Program-made: the position numbers and the translations under genes
DNA from: Pseudomonas citri
GTDB taxonomy: Bacteria > Pseudomonadota > Gammaproteobacteria > Pseudomonadales > Pseudomonadaceae
Reading direction: 5' to 3'
Assembly (NCBI RefSeq): GCF_025336485.1
Contig: NZ_JAODAB010000008.1
Coordinates: forward strand, 62,001-126,000
Length of the DNA stretch: 64,000 nt
Shown: positions 18,803-30,700 of the stretch, in pieces
Position numbering within the stretch: position 1 is the stretch's first letter
Layout: each line of letters starts with the position of its first letter
The notes under the pieces: model-generated
The model's input: only the letters and a program-made list of their open reading frames with translations
Told to the model about the DNA's origin: nothing
The model's database searches: none

Positions 18803-19561
18803 ATGGGCGTAAGCCGCGCACTACTGCTGTTGCTGTGTCTGGGGACCTGCCTGGGGGTAGGGGCGGACCCATCGACGCCGCTCCCCGGCAAGATTCGCAC
18901 AGCCAGCGAGGAGTGGGCGAATTACACCCAGGCTGATGGCCAGGGCATGGCCTGGGACATCCTGCGCGAAGTCTTCGAGCCTGCCGGGGTCAAGCTGGAA
19001 ACCCGTAGCGTACCCTACACCCGCTCGATCGGCCTGGTACAGCGTGGGGAGATGGACGCCCAGGTCGGCGCCTACCGTGACGAGACCGAAGGCCTGCTTT
19101 ACCCGCACTGGCATTACGACGTCGATCACATCTATGCCCTGGGGCTGGCCTCCAAACCGTCGCCTACGCTGACGACGGTCGGCAACTACCGATTGGTGTG
19201 GATGCGAGGGTATGAGTACAACAACTACCTGCCCAATATCCGTCGCTTCAATGAAATTCACCGCGCCGTGGGTATCTTGCCGATGCTGACCCATGATCGC
19301 GCCGACTACTACATCGATGCCTTGATGGAAGTCCAGGAAGTGCTCGCCAAGGCCGATAATCCCCAGCAATTCAAGGTCTCGCCACTGATCAACCTGCCGC
19401 TGTACCTGGGTTTTTCCAACAACGAGAACGGGCGTGCCCTGCGTGCGTTGTTCGACCAGCGCATGGAGGTGCTGGTGAAGAGCGGCCGGCTGAAGCCGAT
19501 TTTCGAGCGCTGGAAACAACCCTATCCCTTCGATGAAAACGGCAACCCGCCGAAGCCGTAA
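18803..19561 (+). CDS. Periplasmic substrate-binding protein, family 3 type
   Basis: 252 residues with a signal peptide (MGVSRALLLLLCLGTCLGVGA) and the fold of family 3 solute-binding proteins (GMAWDILREVFEPAGVKLE...LVQRGEMDAQVGAYRD). There is no membrane or ATPase subunit nearby, so it may be an orphan binding or sensory protein. Start at 18803 opens the signal peptide; 11 bp after pgpA and probably in the same transcript. Confidence 0.8.
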   Translation: MGVSRALLLLLCLGTCLGVGADPSTPLPGKIRTASEEWANYTQADGQGMAWDILREVFEPAGVKLETRSVPYTRSIGLVQRGEMDAQVGAYRDETEGLLYPHWHYDVDHIYALGLASKPSPTLTTVGNYRLVWMRGYEYNNYLPNIRRFNEIHRAVGILPMLTHDRADYYIDALMEVQEVLAKADNPQQFKVSPLINLPLYLGFSNNENGRALRALFDQRMEVLVKSGRLKPIFERWKQPYPFDENGNPPKP

Positions 19562-19670
19562 TCGAACTTTTCGATGGTTATGGCCGACAATTCAGCCTGA
19601 GCGTCCTTTCGAGCGTGCTGTTACAATGCGCCTCTCTGCGAATCTCCAGTACTAGATCAGGAGCACACCG

Positions 19671-20288
19671 GTGCCTGTCGTTTTTGTTGCCGCTTCCAAG
19701 CTGCCAACGCCCTTTGCGCAATTCACCATGCATGGTTTTCTCGATGAAGCCACCGGCCGCGAGCACGTCGTGCTGAGCCTGGGTGATTTCGCCGATGGCG
19801 CCCCGGTACTCGGTCGCCTGCACTCCGAATGCCTGACGGGGGATGCCCTGTTCAGCCAGCGCTGCGATTGCGGTTCGCAACTCGAGGCCGCGCTGCAGGC
19901 CATCGCCCGTGAGGGGCGTGGCGTGCTGCTGTACTTGCGCCAGGAAGGTCGCGGCATCGGCCTGCTGAACAAGATCCGCGCCTATGAACTGCAAGACGGC
20001 GGCGCCGATACCGTGGAAGCCAACGAGCGCCTCGGTTTTGCCGCCGACCTGCGCGACTACAGCATCTGCCTGCCGATGCTTGAACACCTGGGCGTGAAAT
20101 CGTTGCGGTTGATGACCAACAACCCCCGCAAGGTCAAGGCGCTGACCGACATGGGCATCGAAGTGGCCGAGCGCGTGCCGCTGCACACCGGCCATAACCC
20201 TCACAACAAGCTCTACCTGGCGACCAAGGCCAGCAAGCTCGACCACATGATGGGCAATGAGCACCAGGGCGAGGTTGACCGGGCGTGA
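19671..20288 (+). CDS. ribA: GTP cyclohydrolase II
   Basis: 205-residue zinc enzyme opening GTP for riboflavin synthesis. Zinc cysteines Cys54, Cys65 and Cys67 in HSECLTGD and QRCDCG, and the GRGIGL catalytic loop, are intact, unlike the C-terminal half of ribBA. GTG start with AGGAG at good spacing. Confidence 0.96.
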   Translation: MPVVFVAASKLPTPFAQFTMHGFLDEATGREHVVLSLGDFADGAPVLGRLHSECLTGDALFSQRCDCGSQLEAALQAIAREGRGVLLYLRQEGRGIGLLNKIRAYELQDGGADTVEANERLGFAADLRDYSICLPMLEHLGVKSLRLMTNNPRKVKALTDMGIEVAERVPLHTGHNPHNKLYLATKASKLDHMMGNEHQGEVDRA

Positions 20289-20704
20289 CGCGCGGTCAGG
20301 TCCGGCGACGGCTGTCCGTCGCCTGGTGGAAATACCTCGCGCTGGCGTTGCTGCCGCTGTTCGTGATCAACCTGGTGTTCGGCCAGGGCGAAGCGATCCT
20401 GCCGGTACTGGCGATGCCGCTGTTCATCGCCGGCATGGCATCGATGTTTGTCAGCCTGCGCTTCTTCGGGTCCTATAAACAGGCCTTGATCGCGACCCAG
20501 AAAGCCCTCGATACGCCCGAAGAACCCCAGGCCTGGATCACCCTGGCGGCCCGTCGCCGCGCAGCCTTCCTGGTGGCCGGGTTGCCGGCCTGGATCGGTG
20601 CCCTTGCCGTCTTCGTGGGGTTGGAAGCGGTGCCGCTGATGCTGCTGGCGTTGTCCAGCGCGGTGCTGTTCTACCTGTATCGCATTCCGCGTCAGCTTGG
20701 TTGA
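20285..20704 (+). CDS. Small inner-membrane protein of unknown function
   Basis: 139 residues with four hydrophobic segments in two hairpins: [53 protein letters not shown] and [15 protein letters not shown]. No recognised domain. GTG start overlaps the ribA stop, so it is translated with ribA. Confidence 0.75.
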   Translation: MTRGQVRRRLSVAWWKYLALALLPLFVINLVFGQGEAILPVLAMPLFIAGMASMFVSLRFFGSYKQALIATQKALDTPEEPQAWITLAARRRAAFLVAGLPAWIGALAVFVGLEAVPLMLLALSSAVLFYLYRIPRQLG

Positions 20705-20741
20705 TGAGCGGGTAACGCCAGATCGGTGAATAGCTCGGAAA

Positions 20742-20833
20742 CAGTGGGGGCCAAGCTTGCTCGCGATGACGGCGGCACAGTCAACATCACCGCCAACTGA
20801 CCCACCGTCATCGCGAGCAAGCTTGGCCCCACT
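20742..20833. repeat. REPIN between convergent genes
   Basis: Arms AGTGGGGGCCAAGCTTGCTC... (20742) and its complement ending GCTTGGCCCCACT (20833) around a roughly 35-bp centre. It is placed between the ends of the ribA-linked gene and dxs, where it can serve as a two-way terminator. Confidence 0.9.
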
Positions 20834-20855
20834 AGGTTCTGTGGGGTTTGAAAAG

Positions 20856-22754
20856 TCAGAGGCCCAGCAGTTGCAGGCGCTGGCGCACCGCCGCTTCGAT
20901 CCCGACCTCGTCCAACCCGCACTCGGCCAGCATTTGCGCAGGCTTGGCATGTTCGACGTAGATGTCCGGCAAGCCCAGGTGCAGCACGGACTTGAGGATG
21001 TTTTCCCGGGCCAGGAACTCGCTGACTGCCGCGCCGGCGCCGCCCATGATGGCGTTTTCCTCGATGGTCACCAGCAAGTCGTGGCTGTCGGCCATCTCGC
21101 GCATCAGGGCTTCGTCCAATGGCTTGACGAAACGCATGTCCACCACGGTGGCGTCCAGGGTCTGCGCGACTTTCATGGCTTCGGCCAGTTGCACACCGAA
21201 CACCAGCAGGGCGGTTTGCTTGCCCTGGCGGCGGATCACGCCCTTGCCGATCTCGATCGGTTCGAGATCGGTCGTGATCGTCGCATTCGGGCCGGTGCCG
21301 CGCGGATAGCGCACCGCTGCCGGGCCGTTGAACCGGTGACCGGTGGTGAGCATCTTGCGCAGCTCGTTTTCATCGCTCGGAGTCATCACCAGCATGCCGG
21401 GGATGCAGCGCAGGAACGACAGGTCGAAGCTACCCGCGTGGGTCGGGCCGTCTTCGCCCACCAGGCCGGCGCGGTCGATGGCGAACAGCACGTCGAGGTT
21501 CTGTACCGCGACGTCGTGGATCAACTGGTCGTAGGCGCGTTGCAGGAAGGTCGAATAGATCGCCACCACCGGTTTCGCCCCTTCGCAGGCCATGCCTGCG
21601 GCGAGGGTCACGGCATGCTGCTCGGCGATCGCCACGTCGAAATAGCGCTGCGGGTAGCGTTCGCTGAAGGCCACCAGGTCCGAGCCTTCCTTCATCGCCG
21701 GGGTGATACCCACCAGGCGCGGGTCAGCGGCAGCCATGTCGCACAACCACTGGCCGAACACACCGGAATACTTCGGTCCGCCGGCCTTTTTCGGCGTGGC
21801 GGCCGGGGCGTCCAGCGGTTCGAGCTTGGTGATGGCGTGGTAGCCGATCGGGTCGACTTCCGCCGGGGCGAAGCCTTTGCCTTTCTTGGTGACCACGTGC
21901 AGGAACTGCGGCCCCTTCAGGTCGCGCATGTTGCGCAGCGTGGCAATCAGCGTGGGCAGGTCGTGGCCGTCGATCGGGCCAATGTAGTTCCAGCCCAGCT
22001 CTTCGAACAGCGTGCCGGGCACCAGCATGCCCTTGGCATATTCTTCGGTGCGGCGGGCGATTTCCCAGGCGCCGGGCAGGCGCGACAAGACCTTCTTGCT
22101 GCCTTCGCGCATGCTGGCGTAGGTGCGGCTGGAAAGGATCTTCGCCAGGTAGTTGGACAGCCCGCCGACGTTGCGCGAGATCGACATGTCGTTGTCGTTG
22201 AGGATCACCAGCATGTTGGCGTCGACTTCCGGCGCGTGGTTCAGCGCTTCGAAGGCCATGCCCGCCGTTAGTGCACCGTCGCCGATCACGGCAATGGCCT
22301 TGCGCTCGCTGTTTTGCAGGCGGGCGGCGATCGCCATGCCCAGGGCGGCGCTGATGGACGTGCTGGAGTGACCGACGCCAAAGGTGTCGTATTCACTTTC
22401 GGAACGCCGTGGGAACGCGGCGATGCCGTCCTTCTGGCGCAGCGAGCCCATGCGGCTGCGGCGCCCGGTGAGGATCTTGTGCGGGTAGGCCTGGTGCCCG
22501 ACGTCCCACACCAGCCGGTCGTCCGGGGTGTCGAACACGTAATGCAAGGCGATCGTCAGCTCGATGACGCCCAGGCCCGCGCCGAAGTGCCCACCGGTCT
22601 GGCCGACCGTGTAGAGCAGTTCCAGGCGCAACTCATCGGCCAGGGTTTCCAGCTCGGCTTCACCTAGCCGACGCAGGCCGTCCGGCGTGTTGGCGCGGTC
22701 CAGCAGGGGCGTGGTCGGGCGTTTGCGGGGAATCTCTTGAAACGTCGTGGGCAT
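20856..22754 (-). CDS. dxs: 1-deoxy-D-xylulose-5-phosphate synthase
   Basis: 632-residue thiamine-diphosphate enzyme, first step of the MEP isoprenoid pathway, which also feeds thiamine synthesis. [14 protein letters not shown], the ThDP motif [10 protein letters not shown]...LNDNDMSI and the transketolase-like [16 protein letters not shown] are present. Follows ispA on the minus strand. Confidence 0.97.
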   Translation of the reverse strand: MPTTFQEIPRKRPTTPLLDRANTPDGLRRLGEAELETLADELRLELLYTVGQTGGHFGAGLGVIELTIALHYVFDTPDDRLVWDVGHQAYPHKILTGRRSRMGSLRQKDGIAAFPRRSESEYDTFGVGHSSTSISAALGMAIAARLQNSERKAIAVIGDGALTAGMAFEALNHAPEVDANMLVILNDNDMSISRNVGGLSNYLAKILSSRTYASMREGSKKVLSRLPGAWEIARRTEEYAKGMLVPGTLFEELGWNYIGPIDGHDLPTLIATLRNMRDLKGPQFLHVVTKKGKGFAPAEVDPIGYHAITKLEPLDAPAATPKKAGGPKYSGVFGQWLCDMAAADPRLVGITPAMKEGSDLVAFSERYPQRYFDVAIAEQHAVTLAAGMACEGAKPVVAIYSTFLQRAYDQLIHDVAVQNLDVLFAIDRAGLVGEDGPTHAGSFDLSFLRCIPGMLVMTPSDENELRKMLTTGHRFNGPAAVRYPRGTGPNATITTDLEPIEIGKGVIRRQGKQTALLVFGVQLAEAMKVAQTLDATVVDMRFVKPLDEALMREMADSHDLLVTIEENAIMGGAGAAVSEFLARENILKSVLHLGLPDIYVEHAKPAQMLAECGLDEVGIEAAVRQRLQLLGL

Positions 22755-22867
22755 CAGGCGAATCGTTATAGGTATAGAAAGAGGCGGCAGTTTACCTTAT
22801 GCATCGCAAGCTGCCCACGCGTAGGCCGGAACTTGGCCGATACGCAGCCTGAAGGGTTGACCCCGTA

Positions 22868-23755
22868 TCAGCTGCGTCGTTCGACGATATAGCGCGCCAG
22901 CTCGCGCAACGGCTCGGCCGACGCGTCAAACGGTCGCAGCGCGTCCAGGGCCTGGTCGCGCAGTTCCAGGGCGTAGGCCTTGGCTGCATCGAGGCCGAGC
23001 AGAGCCGGGTAGGTCGGTTTGTCGCGCGCGATGTCGGCGCCCTGGCGCTTGCCCAAGGTCTGGGTATCGCTTTCGACGTCGAGGATGTCGTCCTGCACCT
23101 GGAACGCCAGGCCGATGGCCCGGGCATAGGTTTGCAGGGCTTGCAGTTGTTCGGGGGTGGCGTGGCCGCTGGCCAGGGCGCCGAGCTTGACGCTCGCCTC
23201 GATCAGCGCACCGGTCTTGTGCCGGTGCATGTATTCCAGCGCACCCTGGTCCAGCTTCAGGCCGACCGAACCCAGGTCGATGGCCTGTCCGCCCACCATC
23301 CCCGCCGGGCCTGCCGCCAGCGCCAAGGTGCTGACCATCTCCAGGCGCGTCTGCGCCGGGCAATCACTCAAGCTCGGGTCGAGCAGGGCGCTGAACGCCA
23401 GGCTCTGCAAACCGTCACCGGCGAGAATGGCGCAGGCTTCGTCGAATTGCTTGTGGGTGGTGGGCTGGCCGCGGCGCAGGTCGTCGTCGTCCATGGCTGG
23501 CAGATCGTCATGCACCAGCGAATACGCGTGGATCAGCTCCAGGGCACAGGCCGCGCCATTGGCCTGCTCGGCCGCACCGCCCAGGGCTTCGCACGCAGCG
23601 TAGGCCAATAAGGGGCGCACGCGCTTGCCACCGTTCATCACGCTGTAGCGCATGGCTTCGTACAGCCGCGCCAGCTCTGGGCTCGGGGCGGTGAACAGGC
23701 GTTCCAGTGCAGCATTGACCCGGGCCTGGCTGCTGGCCTGATACGCGCCGATCAT
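22868..23755 (-). CDS. ispA: Farnesyl diphosphate synthase (IspA)
   Basis: 295-residue trans-prenyl transferase. First Asp-rich motif [11 protein letters not shown] and second motif QDDILD, with the GGKRVRP diphosphate-binding segment. Overlaps xseB by 4 bp. Confidence 0.96.
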   Translation of the reverse strand: MIGAYQASSQARVNAALERLFTAPSPELARLYEAMRYSVMNGGKRVRPLLAYAACEALGGAAEQANGAACALELIHAYSLVHDDLPAMDDDDLRRGQPTTHKQFDEACAILAGDGLQSLAFSALLDPSLSDCPAQTRLEMVSTLALAAGPAGMVGGQAIDLGSVGLKLDQGALEYMHRHKTGALIEASVKLGALASGHATPEQLQALQTYARAIGLAFQVQDDILDVESDTQTLGKRQGADIARDKPTYPALLGLDAAKAYALELRDQALDALRPFDASAEPLRELARYIVERRS

Positions 23756-23994
23756 TCAGGCTGTTCCGCGTCGAAAGGTTCTTCGGTCAGCTCACCATCG
23801 CGCTCGAGCAGCAATTGCACCTTCTGTTCGGCCTGGGCCAGCGCCGCCTGGCAGTCGCGAGTCAAGCCGATGCCCTGTTCGAAAGCGGTCAGCGAGTCTT
23901 CCAGCGACAATTCGCCGTTCTCCAGTCGCTCGACCAGCGTTTGCAGGTCTGCCAGAGATTGTTCGAAATCCAGTGCAGCTTTTTTGCGGGCCAT
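23752..23994 (-). CDS. xseB: Exodeoxyribonuclease VII small subunit
   Basis: 80 residues, usual size for XseB. Contains the [26 protein letters not shown] helix-pair consensus. First gene of xseB-ispA-dxs. Confidence 0.95.
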   Translation of the reverse strand: MARKKAALDFEQSLADLQTLVERLENGELSLEDSLTAFEQGIGLTRDCQAALAQAEQKVQLLLERDGELTEEPFDAEQPE

Positions 23995-24000
23995 GGCGGC

Positions 24001-24505
24001 TATTCCGGTTGCTTGTTAAACCGGCGCGACACTAGCAGACATGGGGGGTTGGGGCAAATCAGGGGGGCTGGATCAAAGTGGGGCGGATGGGCCAGGACGG
24101 GGGAGCGAAGTGCTGGCTCTTGTGACGAGGGAGCTTGCTCCCGTTGGGGCGCGCAGCGACCCCAAGCCGGTCCCATGGCATGTCAGGCGAAATGCGTCCA
24201 GCTTTGATGGGACTGCTGCGCAGTCCAACGGGAGCAAGTTCCCTCGCCACGGTTTTGTGCGGGGCGGGGCGCAGGGGAAACAGCTCGGAATCTGTACAGC
24301 TTCTCGTATTCGGCTCATGTAACCCTCAGTACGTGATTTCCCACACAGAATCACGCGTTCCCCGATTGTTAATAATTGGCCGAATCGCTAACCTTCGCGC
24401 CATCTACAGCCCCCATATGGCGGGCTCTCAGACGAAACCTGATAAATGACAAAAAATGCGCCGGGGAAGGGCGCCAGGTTGCGTTGTGCATGGCAGGAGG
24501 CATAC
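24001..24505. other. Intergenic region upstream of xseB and the yfa-like operon
   Basis: Divergent 500-bp gap with no credible gene. It contains one REPIN (24121-24250) and G-rich sequence at 24045-24120. The leader of the plus-strand operon, with AGGAGG at 24495-24500, occupies the right end; AT-richer sequence at 24340-24450 is the likely promoter area. Confidence 0.6.
24121..24250. repeat. REPIN (GTGACGAGGGAGCTTG type)
   Basis: Left unit TGTGACGAGGGAGCTTGCTC followed by CCGTTGG, right unit CCAACGGGAGCAAG followed by TTCCCTCGCCAC in inverted orientation. Inner palindromes GCGCGCAGCGACC and GGACTGCTGCGCAGTCC lie near the arms. Confidence 0.85.
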
Positions 24506-25294
24506 ATGCGTTTTCTTTCATTGCTGATCGCGCTGGTGGCCGCACCGTGGGTGTGGGCCGAGCCCGCGGCCGAACTGTCGGAGCCGGTCGGTGGTTGGCG
24601 CTACAGTGGCCTGCTCGATCGCACGGAAAACCCGCAGGTCGCCTATCCCACGCCACCGATCGACCGTGGCGTACAGCGCAATCGCACAATGATCGAAGGC
24701 CGCCTCAAGGCCATGGGCACGGCACGGCCGCCCCACAGCCTGGCGGTCAACGGCAACCCTCTCAATCTTTATACCGACGACGAGGGGCGGTTCGCCCGGC
24801 CGTATGCGTTCGGCGCCGGCTCCAACAGCGTCGAGGTGCGCAGCTCCGAAGGCCAGTCCCTCAAGCGCGTGCAATTCTATGAAGCCAACAACCTGCGCAC
24901 CCCCGCGCAGATCCGCGTGGTGCTGGGCTGGGATGACCCCAAGGCCGAGCTGGACCTGCACATCATTACGCCCGACGGCCAGCATGCGTTCTTCGGCCAG
25001 CCCGCGCTGAGCAACGGCGGTGGCCTCGACCCGGATGGCGTCGACGGCCCCGGTCCCGAAATGTTCACCATGACCGCGCCGATGCACGGCACCTACCTGG
25101 TCTACGTGAACTACTGGGGCAACTACGGCAGCGGTGGCTACAACTTTGACGAGACCAGCAACGACAACGAGGTGATCACCTCGCAGATCAACCTGGTGCT
25201 CAACGAAAACACCGTCGATGAAAAACGCGAAACCTTTGTCGTGCCCCTGCGTGCCATTGGCGATCTGTTGCTGGTCAAGACTTTCAACTACTAA
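24506..25294 (+). CDS. DUF2135 exported protein (YfaP-like, copy 1)
   Basis: 262-residue periplasmic protein with signal peptide MRFLSLLIALVAAPWVWA. A central beta-sandwich holds the DUF2135 core: LGWDDPKAELDLHIITPDG and the strand GTYLVYVNYWGNYG; it ends ETFVVPLRAIGDLLLVKTFNY. Nearly the same scaffold recurs at 33909, so the operon opens and closes with paralogues. Strong ribosome site AGGAGG. Function unknown; probably an accessory of the neighbouring alpha-2-macroglobulin. Confidence 0.82.
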   Translation: MRFLSLLIALVAAPWVWAEPAAELSEPVGGWRYSGLLDRTENPQVAYPTPPIDRGVQRNRTMIEGRLKAMGTARPPHSLAVNGNPLNLYTDDEGRFARPYAFGAGSNSVEVRSSEGQSLKRVQFYEANNLRTPAQIRVVLGWDDPKAELDLHIITPDGQHAFFGQPALSNGGGLDPDGVDGPGPEMFTMTAPMHGTYLVYVNYWGNYGSGGYNFDETSNDNEVITSQINLVLNENTVDEKRETFVVPLRAIGDLLLVKTFNY

Positions 25295-25329
25295 GTATCC
25301 GCTCCACGGATGAACAGGCCCTTGTGAAT

Positions 25330-27039
25330 ATGAGCGACAACACTGCTTCCCCGACCACGCCGACACCTGTCGCTAAACCTGCGCGCCGCTGGCCGGCTCT
25401 GCTGATCGGGCTGTGCCTGGCGGCCGGTGTGGCCGCCGGGTTGGGCTGGTTCATGACCAAGCCCAAGGCCCCGCCCACGGCGTTGGCGCTGGAGAAGCTC
25501 GGCCTGAGCCGGCCCGACGGCCTGCTCGAAGCCCATTCCCTGAGCCAGTTGCCCAAGGACCTGTTGGCCGTGCCGTTCCTCAAGGCCACGCTCACCGAAG
25601 ACTTCGTCTTTTATTACGAAACCCACGCCGACCGCCTCGGGTTGATGGGCAGCCTGCGCCGGATCATCTACGAGCATGACCTCAAGCTGCAGGACAGCCT
25701 GATCGAGGAGCTGTTCGACCAGCCGGCCGATGTCGCGCTGTGGCGCGGTGCCGACGGTCGTCTCAAGGACTTCCTGCTGGTGATGGATCGCGGCGGTCTG
25801 GCCAAGGTGCTGGAACCGCTGGCGAAAGTCGCGCTGGACGATACGCAACTGAGCAAGCTCAGCGACCTGAAAGTCGCCGGTGATGAAGTCGCGCTCTACC
25901 AGTTGAGCTACAACGCCAGCAAATCCCTGGTCTTCGCCTCCCACGGCGACAAACTGGTGGTGTTGTCCAACCCGGCGAAACTCTATGACCCGGCCAACGG
26001 CCCGTCGGATGAGCGCGGCAGCGTGTCGACGACCGCCCTGGCCGCCTTGCTCAACGGCGACAAACTGTTCCCCGAAGCCTTCGGCCTGCCGCCCAAGGCG
26101 CCGGAGGTCAAGCAACGCATTTCGGTCAATGCCAACGTGCTGGCCATGGGTTACCAGCGTTTCATCCCGAACTTCGCCGGGTTGCGCTTCGACATGGACG
26201 ACAAGGGCTGGCACAGCTTCCTGGCTATGGACGAGCTGGAGAACCAACCGGACTTCGACTTCAAGCCGATCTGGCAAGCCATGCCCATGGGCGCCAGTGC
26301 CTGCGTTGCCTTGCCATTGGCCGCGGAACCGCAGAAGCCGCTGCTGGTGAAACTCGGCGCCGACGAAAAAGCCGCCCAGGCCATGGTCGACCATGTTGCC
26401 GGCGCTGCGGGCCTGTGCTGGTACGCCGATTCGCGGCTGTACACACCGCTGCTGGTGGCGAGCCTGAACGAAGACGACGGTAAGCTCGACGCCGACCTGG
26501 GCAAGTTGTTCGGCTCGATGGTGGGCGCCTATGAGAACAATGCCGCCGAGCACGTGTTCCCGGTCGTCGAGAAGCAGGAAGGCGCGATGCACCAATGGCA
26601 GCGCCAGGTGAGCTCCAATTTCGGCCCTTACCTGGCCAAGGAGTCGCTGCAACCGGACGCCATCACCGGCAAGGCCTTCCTGCGCGTCAGCCTGGTGCGC
26701 CACGGTTCGACCCTGCTGTTCTCCCTCGACGACAAACTGGTGGACAAGGCCCTCGGCACCCTCGACAAGCGCTTCCCGCCCATGGCTGACGTAGTGCCCA
26801 AGGATGTGCTGATGCCGATCTATTTCGGCCCCGATGCCATGGCGCAGCTGATGCAGCGCGAAACCCTCGACAGCCTGCCCCAGGACATGGAACCGGTGTT
26901 CTACAACGCCGCGCAAACCTACCTGATCCCGAAACTGCGCACCCTCGGCGGCTATGGCAAGTACGCCCTGACGTTGCCTGCCGGCAGCGAGCCGGACGGG
27001 CACTGGCAGTGGCTGCCACTGGAATGGAAAGCGCTGTGA
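25330..27039 (+). CDS. yfaA: DUF2138 membrane-anchored protein (YfaA-like)
   Basis: 569 residues. A single N-terminal membrane helix ([21 protein letters not shown]) anchors a large periplasmic domain of the DUF2138 family; no catalytic motif is recognisable. ATG 25330 is used; GTG 25324 is in frame and closer to the weak CAGG ribosome site. Overlaps the next gene by 4 bp. In E. coli yfaA is in the same conserved cluster as yfaS. Confidence 0.82.
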   Translation: MSDNTASPTTPTPVAKPARRWPALLIGLCLAAGVAAGLGWFMTKPKAPPTALALEKLGLSRPDGLLEAHSLSQLPKDLLAVPFLKATLTEDFVFYYETHADRLGLMGSLRRIIYEHDLKLQDSLIEELFDQPADVALWRGADGRLKDFLLVMDRGGLAKVLEPLAKVALDDTQLSKLSDLKVAGDEVALYQLSYNASKSLVFASHGDKLVVLSNPAKLYDPANGPSDERGSVSTTALAALLNGDKLFPEAFGLPPKAPEVKQRISVNANVLAMGYQRFIPNFAGLRFDMDDKGWHSFLAMDELENQPDFDFKPIWQAMPMGASACVALPLAAEPQKPLLVKLGADEKAAQAMVDHVAGAAGLCWYADSRLYTPLLVASLNEDDGKLDADLGKLFGSMVGAYENNAAEHVFPVVEKQEGAMHQWQRQVSSNFGPYLAKESLQPDAITGKAFLRVSLVRHGSTLLFSLDDKLVDKALGTLDKRFPPMADVVPKDVLMPIYFGPDAMAQLMQRETLDSLPQDMEPVFYNAAQTYLIPKLRTLGGYGKYALTLPAGSEPDGHWQWLPLEWKAL

Positions 27040-27719
27040 CAGGACTGATCCGCAACCCCGGATGGGCACTGTTGCTGGCTCTGTTGTGGGGCGGGCCGGC
27101 ACTGGCCGTCGAGACGCCGCTTTCCGTCGCGGCGCAGCCTTCCGTCGAGACGCCGCCGCTGGATGTGCAGCAATCCCAGGTGTTTCGTGCCTGGTTCGTG
27201 CGCATCGCCGAGGAGCAACTGACCAAAGGCCCGAGCCCGCGCTGGTATCAGCAGGACTGCGCCGGCTTGGTGCGGTTCGCCGCCAACGAGGCGCTGAAGG
27301 TCCACAACGATAAGTGGCTGCGCAGCAATGGCCTGTCCAACCGCTACCTGCCGCCGGAGCTTGAACTCAGTGACGCCCAGCGGCGGCTGGCCCAGCAATG
27401 GCAGCAGGGCGGCGGCAAGGTCGGGCCCTACGTCAACGCCATCAAGCTGATCCAATTCAACAGTCGCCTGGTGGGCCGCGACGTGGCCCAGGCCCGTCCC
27501 GGTGACCTGATGTTCTTCGACCAGGGCGACGACCAGCACCTGATGATCTGGATGGGCCGCTACATCGCCTATCACACCGGCACCACCACCCCTACCGACA
27601 ACGGCATGCGTTCCGCAAGCCTGCAACAACTCATGAACTGGAAGGACACCCGATGGATACCCGACGCAGCCAACCCCAACTTCATCGGCGTCTATCGACT
27701 CAACTTTCTCTCCCAATGA
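27036..27719 (+). CDS. yfaT: DUF1175 exported protein (YfaT-like)
   Basis: 227 residues with a signal peptide. DUF1175 by its order of conserved blocks: [42 protein letters not shown]. The Cys, the PGDL turn and the His recall the NlpC/P60 cysteine peptidase layout, so it may be a cell-wall or peptide hydrolase; this is inference. GTG 27036 overlaps the previous stop. Confidence 0.8.
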   Translation: MTGLIRNPGWALLLALLWGGPALAVETPLSVAAQPSVETPPLDVQQSQVFRAWFVRIAEEQLTKGPSPRWYQQDCAGLVRFAANEALKVHNDKWLRSNGLSNRYLPPELELSDAQRRLAQQWQQGGGKVGPYVNAIKLIQFNSRLVGRDVAQARPGDLMFFDQGDDQHLMIWMGRYIAYHTGTTTPTDNGMRSASLQQLMNWKDTRWIPDAANPNFIGVYRLNFLSQ

Positions 27720-30700
27720 CCGGTGCCCGCATGCTGCGCTTGTGTTCAAAACTACCCCTGCTGTTTGCCCTGTTGCTGGCACCCGTCGTCAATGCCGAAG
27801 ACACGGTGGAGCCCAGCGGCTATACGCCGGTGTCCGGTGAAAGCTTTTTCCTGCTGGCCGACAGCAGTTTCGCCAGCGACGAGCAAGCCATGGTTCGCCT
27901 CGAAGCGCCGGGCCGTGACTATCGTCGCTTCCGCATGGAGCCCTACGGCGGCGCCGATATCCGCGTCTATCGCATCGAAAAACCCCTGGACTTCCTCAAG
28001 CGCCAGAAGAACCTGCACCGCGTGGTCAGCGACGGCCAGTTCAAGGGCGAAGGCCTGTCGAACACCCTCGCGTATCTGTGGGACAACTGGTACCGCAAGT
28101 CCCGTCGAGTGATGCAGCGGGCGTTCTCCTACGAGTCGCGCCAGCAAGTCACCGAAGAGGTGCCGGAACTGAAGGTCGGCGACGCCCTGGTCGCCCCGAC
28201 CCCGTACGACGCGCCAGCGCAATTCGCCCTGATCCCGGGCCTGCCGGTGGTCAGCCAGTTCCGTTATCCGCTGTGGCAAGCCAAGCCGATCCAGCCGCCG
28301 GCGGGCGTCGACCTGGCCGGTTCGTCCAGCGAGTTCGTCACGGTCGCGCCGGGCAACGTCTATGTGCCGCTGGGCAAGCTGAAGCCAGGCCTGTACCTGG
28401 TGGAAGCGCTGATCGGCAAGTACCGCGCCACCACCATGGTCTTCGTCTCCAACACCGTGGCGGTGAGCAAGATCGCCGGCGACGAGCTGCTGGTCTGGGC
28501 CGCACGCAAGCATGAAGGGCGTTCGGTGCCCAAGGTCAACGTGCTGTGGACCGACGGCCTGGGCGTAATGAGCAGCGGTGCCACCGATGACGACGGCCTG
28601 TTGCGCCTCAAGCACGTCAGTCCGGAGCGTTCGTTCGTCATTGGCGAAGACGAGGAGGGCGGCGTATTCGTCTCCGAGAACTTCTACTACGACAGCGAAA
28701 TCTACGACACCAAGCTCTATGCCTTCACCGATCGGCCGCTGTACCGGCCGGGGGATTGGGTCTCGCTGAAAATCGTCGGCCGTGAGTTCAAGAATGCCCG
28801 TGACTCGGTGCAACCGGCCGCCGCCGACGTCAACGTCAGCGTGCTGGACGCCACCGGCACCGCCCTGCAAACCCTGGCGCTGAAACTGGACTCCAAGGCC
28901 GGCACCCAAGGTCGTTTCCAACTGCCGGAAAACGCCGTGGCCGGTGGCTATGAACTGCGCTTCAGCTACAAGGACCAGCTCTACAGCAGCGCTTTCCGCG
29001 TGGCCGAATACATCAAGCCGCACTTCGAAATCGCCCTGAACCTGGCCAAGCAGGATTACCGCACGGGTGAGCCGGTCAAGGGCAACCTGGTGTTGCTGTA
29101 CCCGGACGGCAAGCCGGTGGTCAACGCCACCGTCAGCCTGAGCCTGCGCGCCCAGCAACTGTCGATGGTGGACAACGAGCTGCAATACCTGGGGCAATTC
29201 CCGGTGGAACTGACCAGCAGCGAAGTGACCACCGATGACAAGGGCAACGCGACCCTCGACCTGCCGGCCGCCGACAAGCCGAGCCGCTACACGCTTACCG
29301 TGTTTGCCAGCGATGGCGCGGCGTATCGGGTCAAGACCACCAAGGAAATCCTCATCGACCGTGGCGCGGCGAATTTCCGCCTGAGCGCGCCCCAGCGCTT
29401 CAGCGCCGTCGGCCAGAAAGTGGCGTTCAGCTACGTCAATGAAGGCGGCAACGAGCAAGCCAAGGCCGTGGCGCCGGGCAGCTACGCCTGGGTGCGCCTG
29501 GAAGACCAGAGCACCGGCGAAGGCAAGCTGGCCGCCAAGGACAAGGGCTTCAGCCTGACCTTCGACCGCCCCGGCACCTACAACCTGACGCTCAAGGACG
29601 ACCACGGCCGGGTCATCGGCGCCGCCGCGCACGCCGTGACCGGTGAAGGCGTCAAGGCCGTGCCGGGCACCGTAGAAATCGTGCTCGACAAGCCGCAATA
29701 CAAGGCCGGCGACGAAGCCCTGGCGCTGTTGACGTTCCCGGAACCGGTCAGCGATGCGCTGCTGTCGCTCGAGCGCGACAAGGTCGAGGCCACGGCGCTG
29801 CTGTCCAAGGGCGGCGACTGGCTGAAGATGGAGAAACTCAGCGACACCCAGTACCGCGCGCGCATTCCGGTGAAAGACAACTTCGCGCCGAACCTGACCT
29901 TCTCGGTGCTGTACACCAAGGGCGGCCAGTACAGCTTCCAGAACGCGGGTATCAAGGTGATCACGCCACAGATCGACGTGGGCATCGTCACGGATAAACC
30001 TACTTATCGACCGGGCGACACGGTGACCGTGGACCTGAGCACCCAGTTCGCCGGCAAGGCGGTCCCGGCGCACCTGACGGTCAGCGTGGTGGACGAAATG
30101 GTCTACGCCCTGCAACCGGAAGTAGCGCCGACCATCGACCAGTTCTTCTATCACCCGCGCCGCAACAACGTGCGCACCAGTGCCAGCCTGTCGTTCATCA
30201 GCTACGACGTGGCGCTGCCGGGCAGCCCTGGTGCGCCGGGCAAGGCCAACCGCAGCGAGCGGGGCGTCAAGGTGCTGGAGCGGCCGCGTCGCGAAGACGT
30301 CGACACCGCCGCCTGGCAGCCGGAGCTGGTCACCGACGCCAGCGGCAAGGTCCGTTTCACCTTCAAGATGCCGGACTCCCTGACCCGCTGGCGCATCACC
30401 GCCCGGGCGATTTCCGACGACGGCCAGGTCGGCCAGAAGAAGCAATTCATCGCCTCGGAAAAACCGCTGTACCTGAAGTGGAGCGGCCCGACCCGCTTCC
30501 GTACTGGCGACAAGCCGCAACTGGGGCTGTTCGCCTTCAGCCAGTCGGAAAAACCGCTGAAGGCCGAACTCGTGATCCGTTACGCTGGTGCCGAGCAACG
30601 CGTGGTGGCGGACCTGAAGAACGGCATCAACTACGTGGCGCTGCCGGCCGTGGCCTTGAGCAGTGGCGACCTGAGCGTGCAGTTGCAATTGAACGGCGAA

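Noticed and set aside
27752..30688. 978-codon minus-strand open frame
   Set aside because: Antisense shadow of the alpha-2-macroglobulin gene, composition only.
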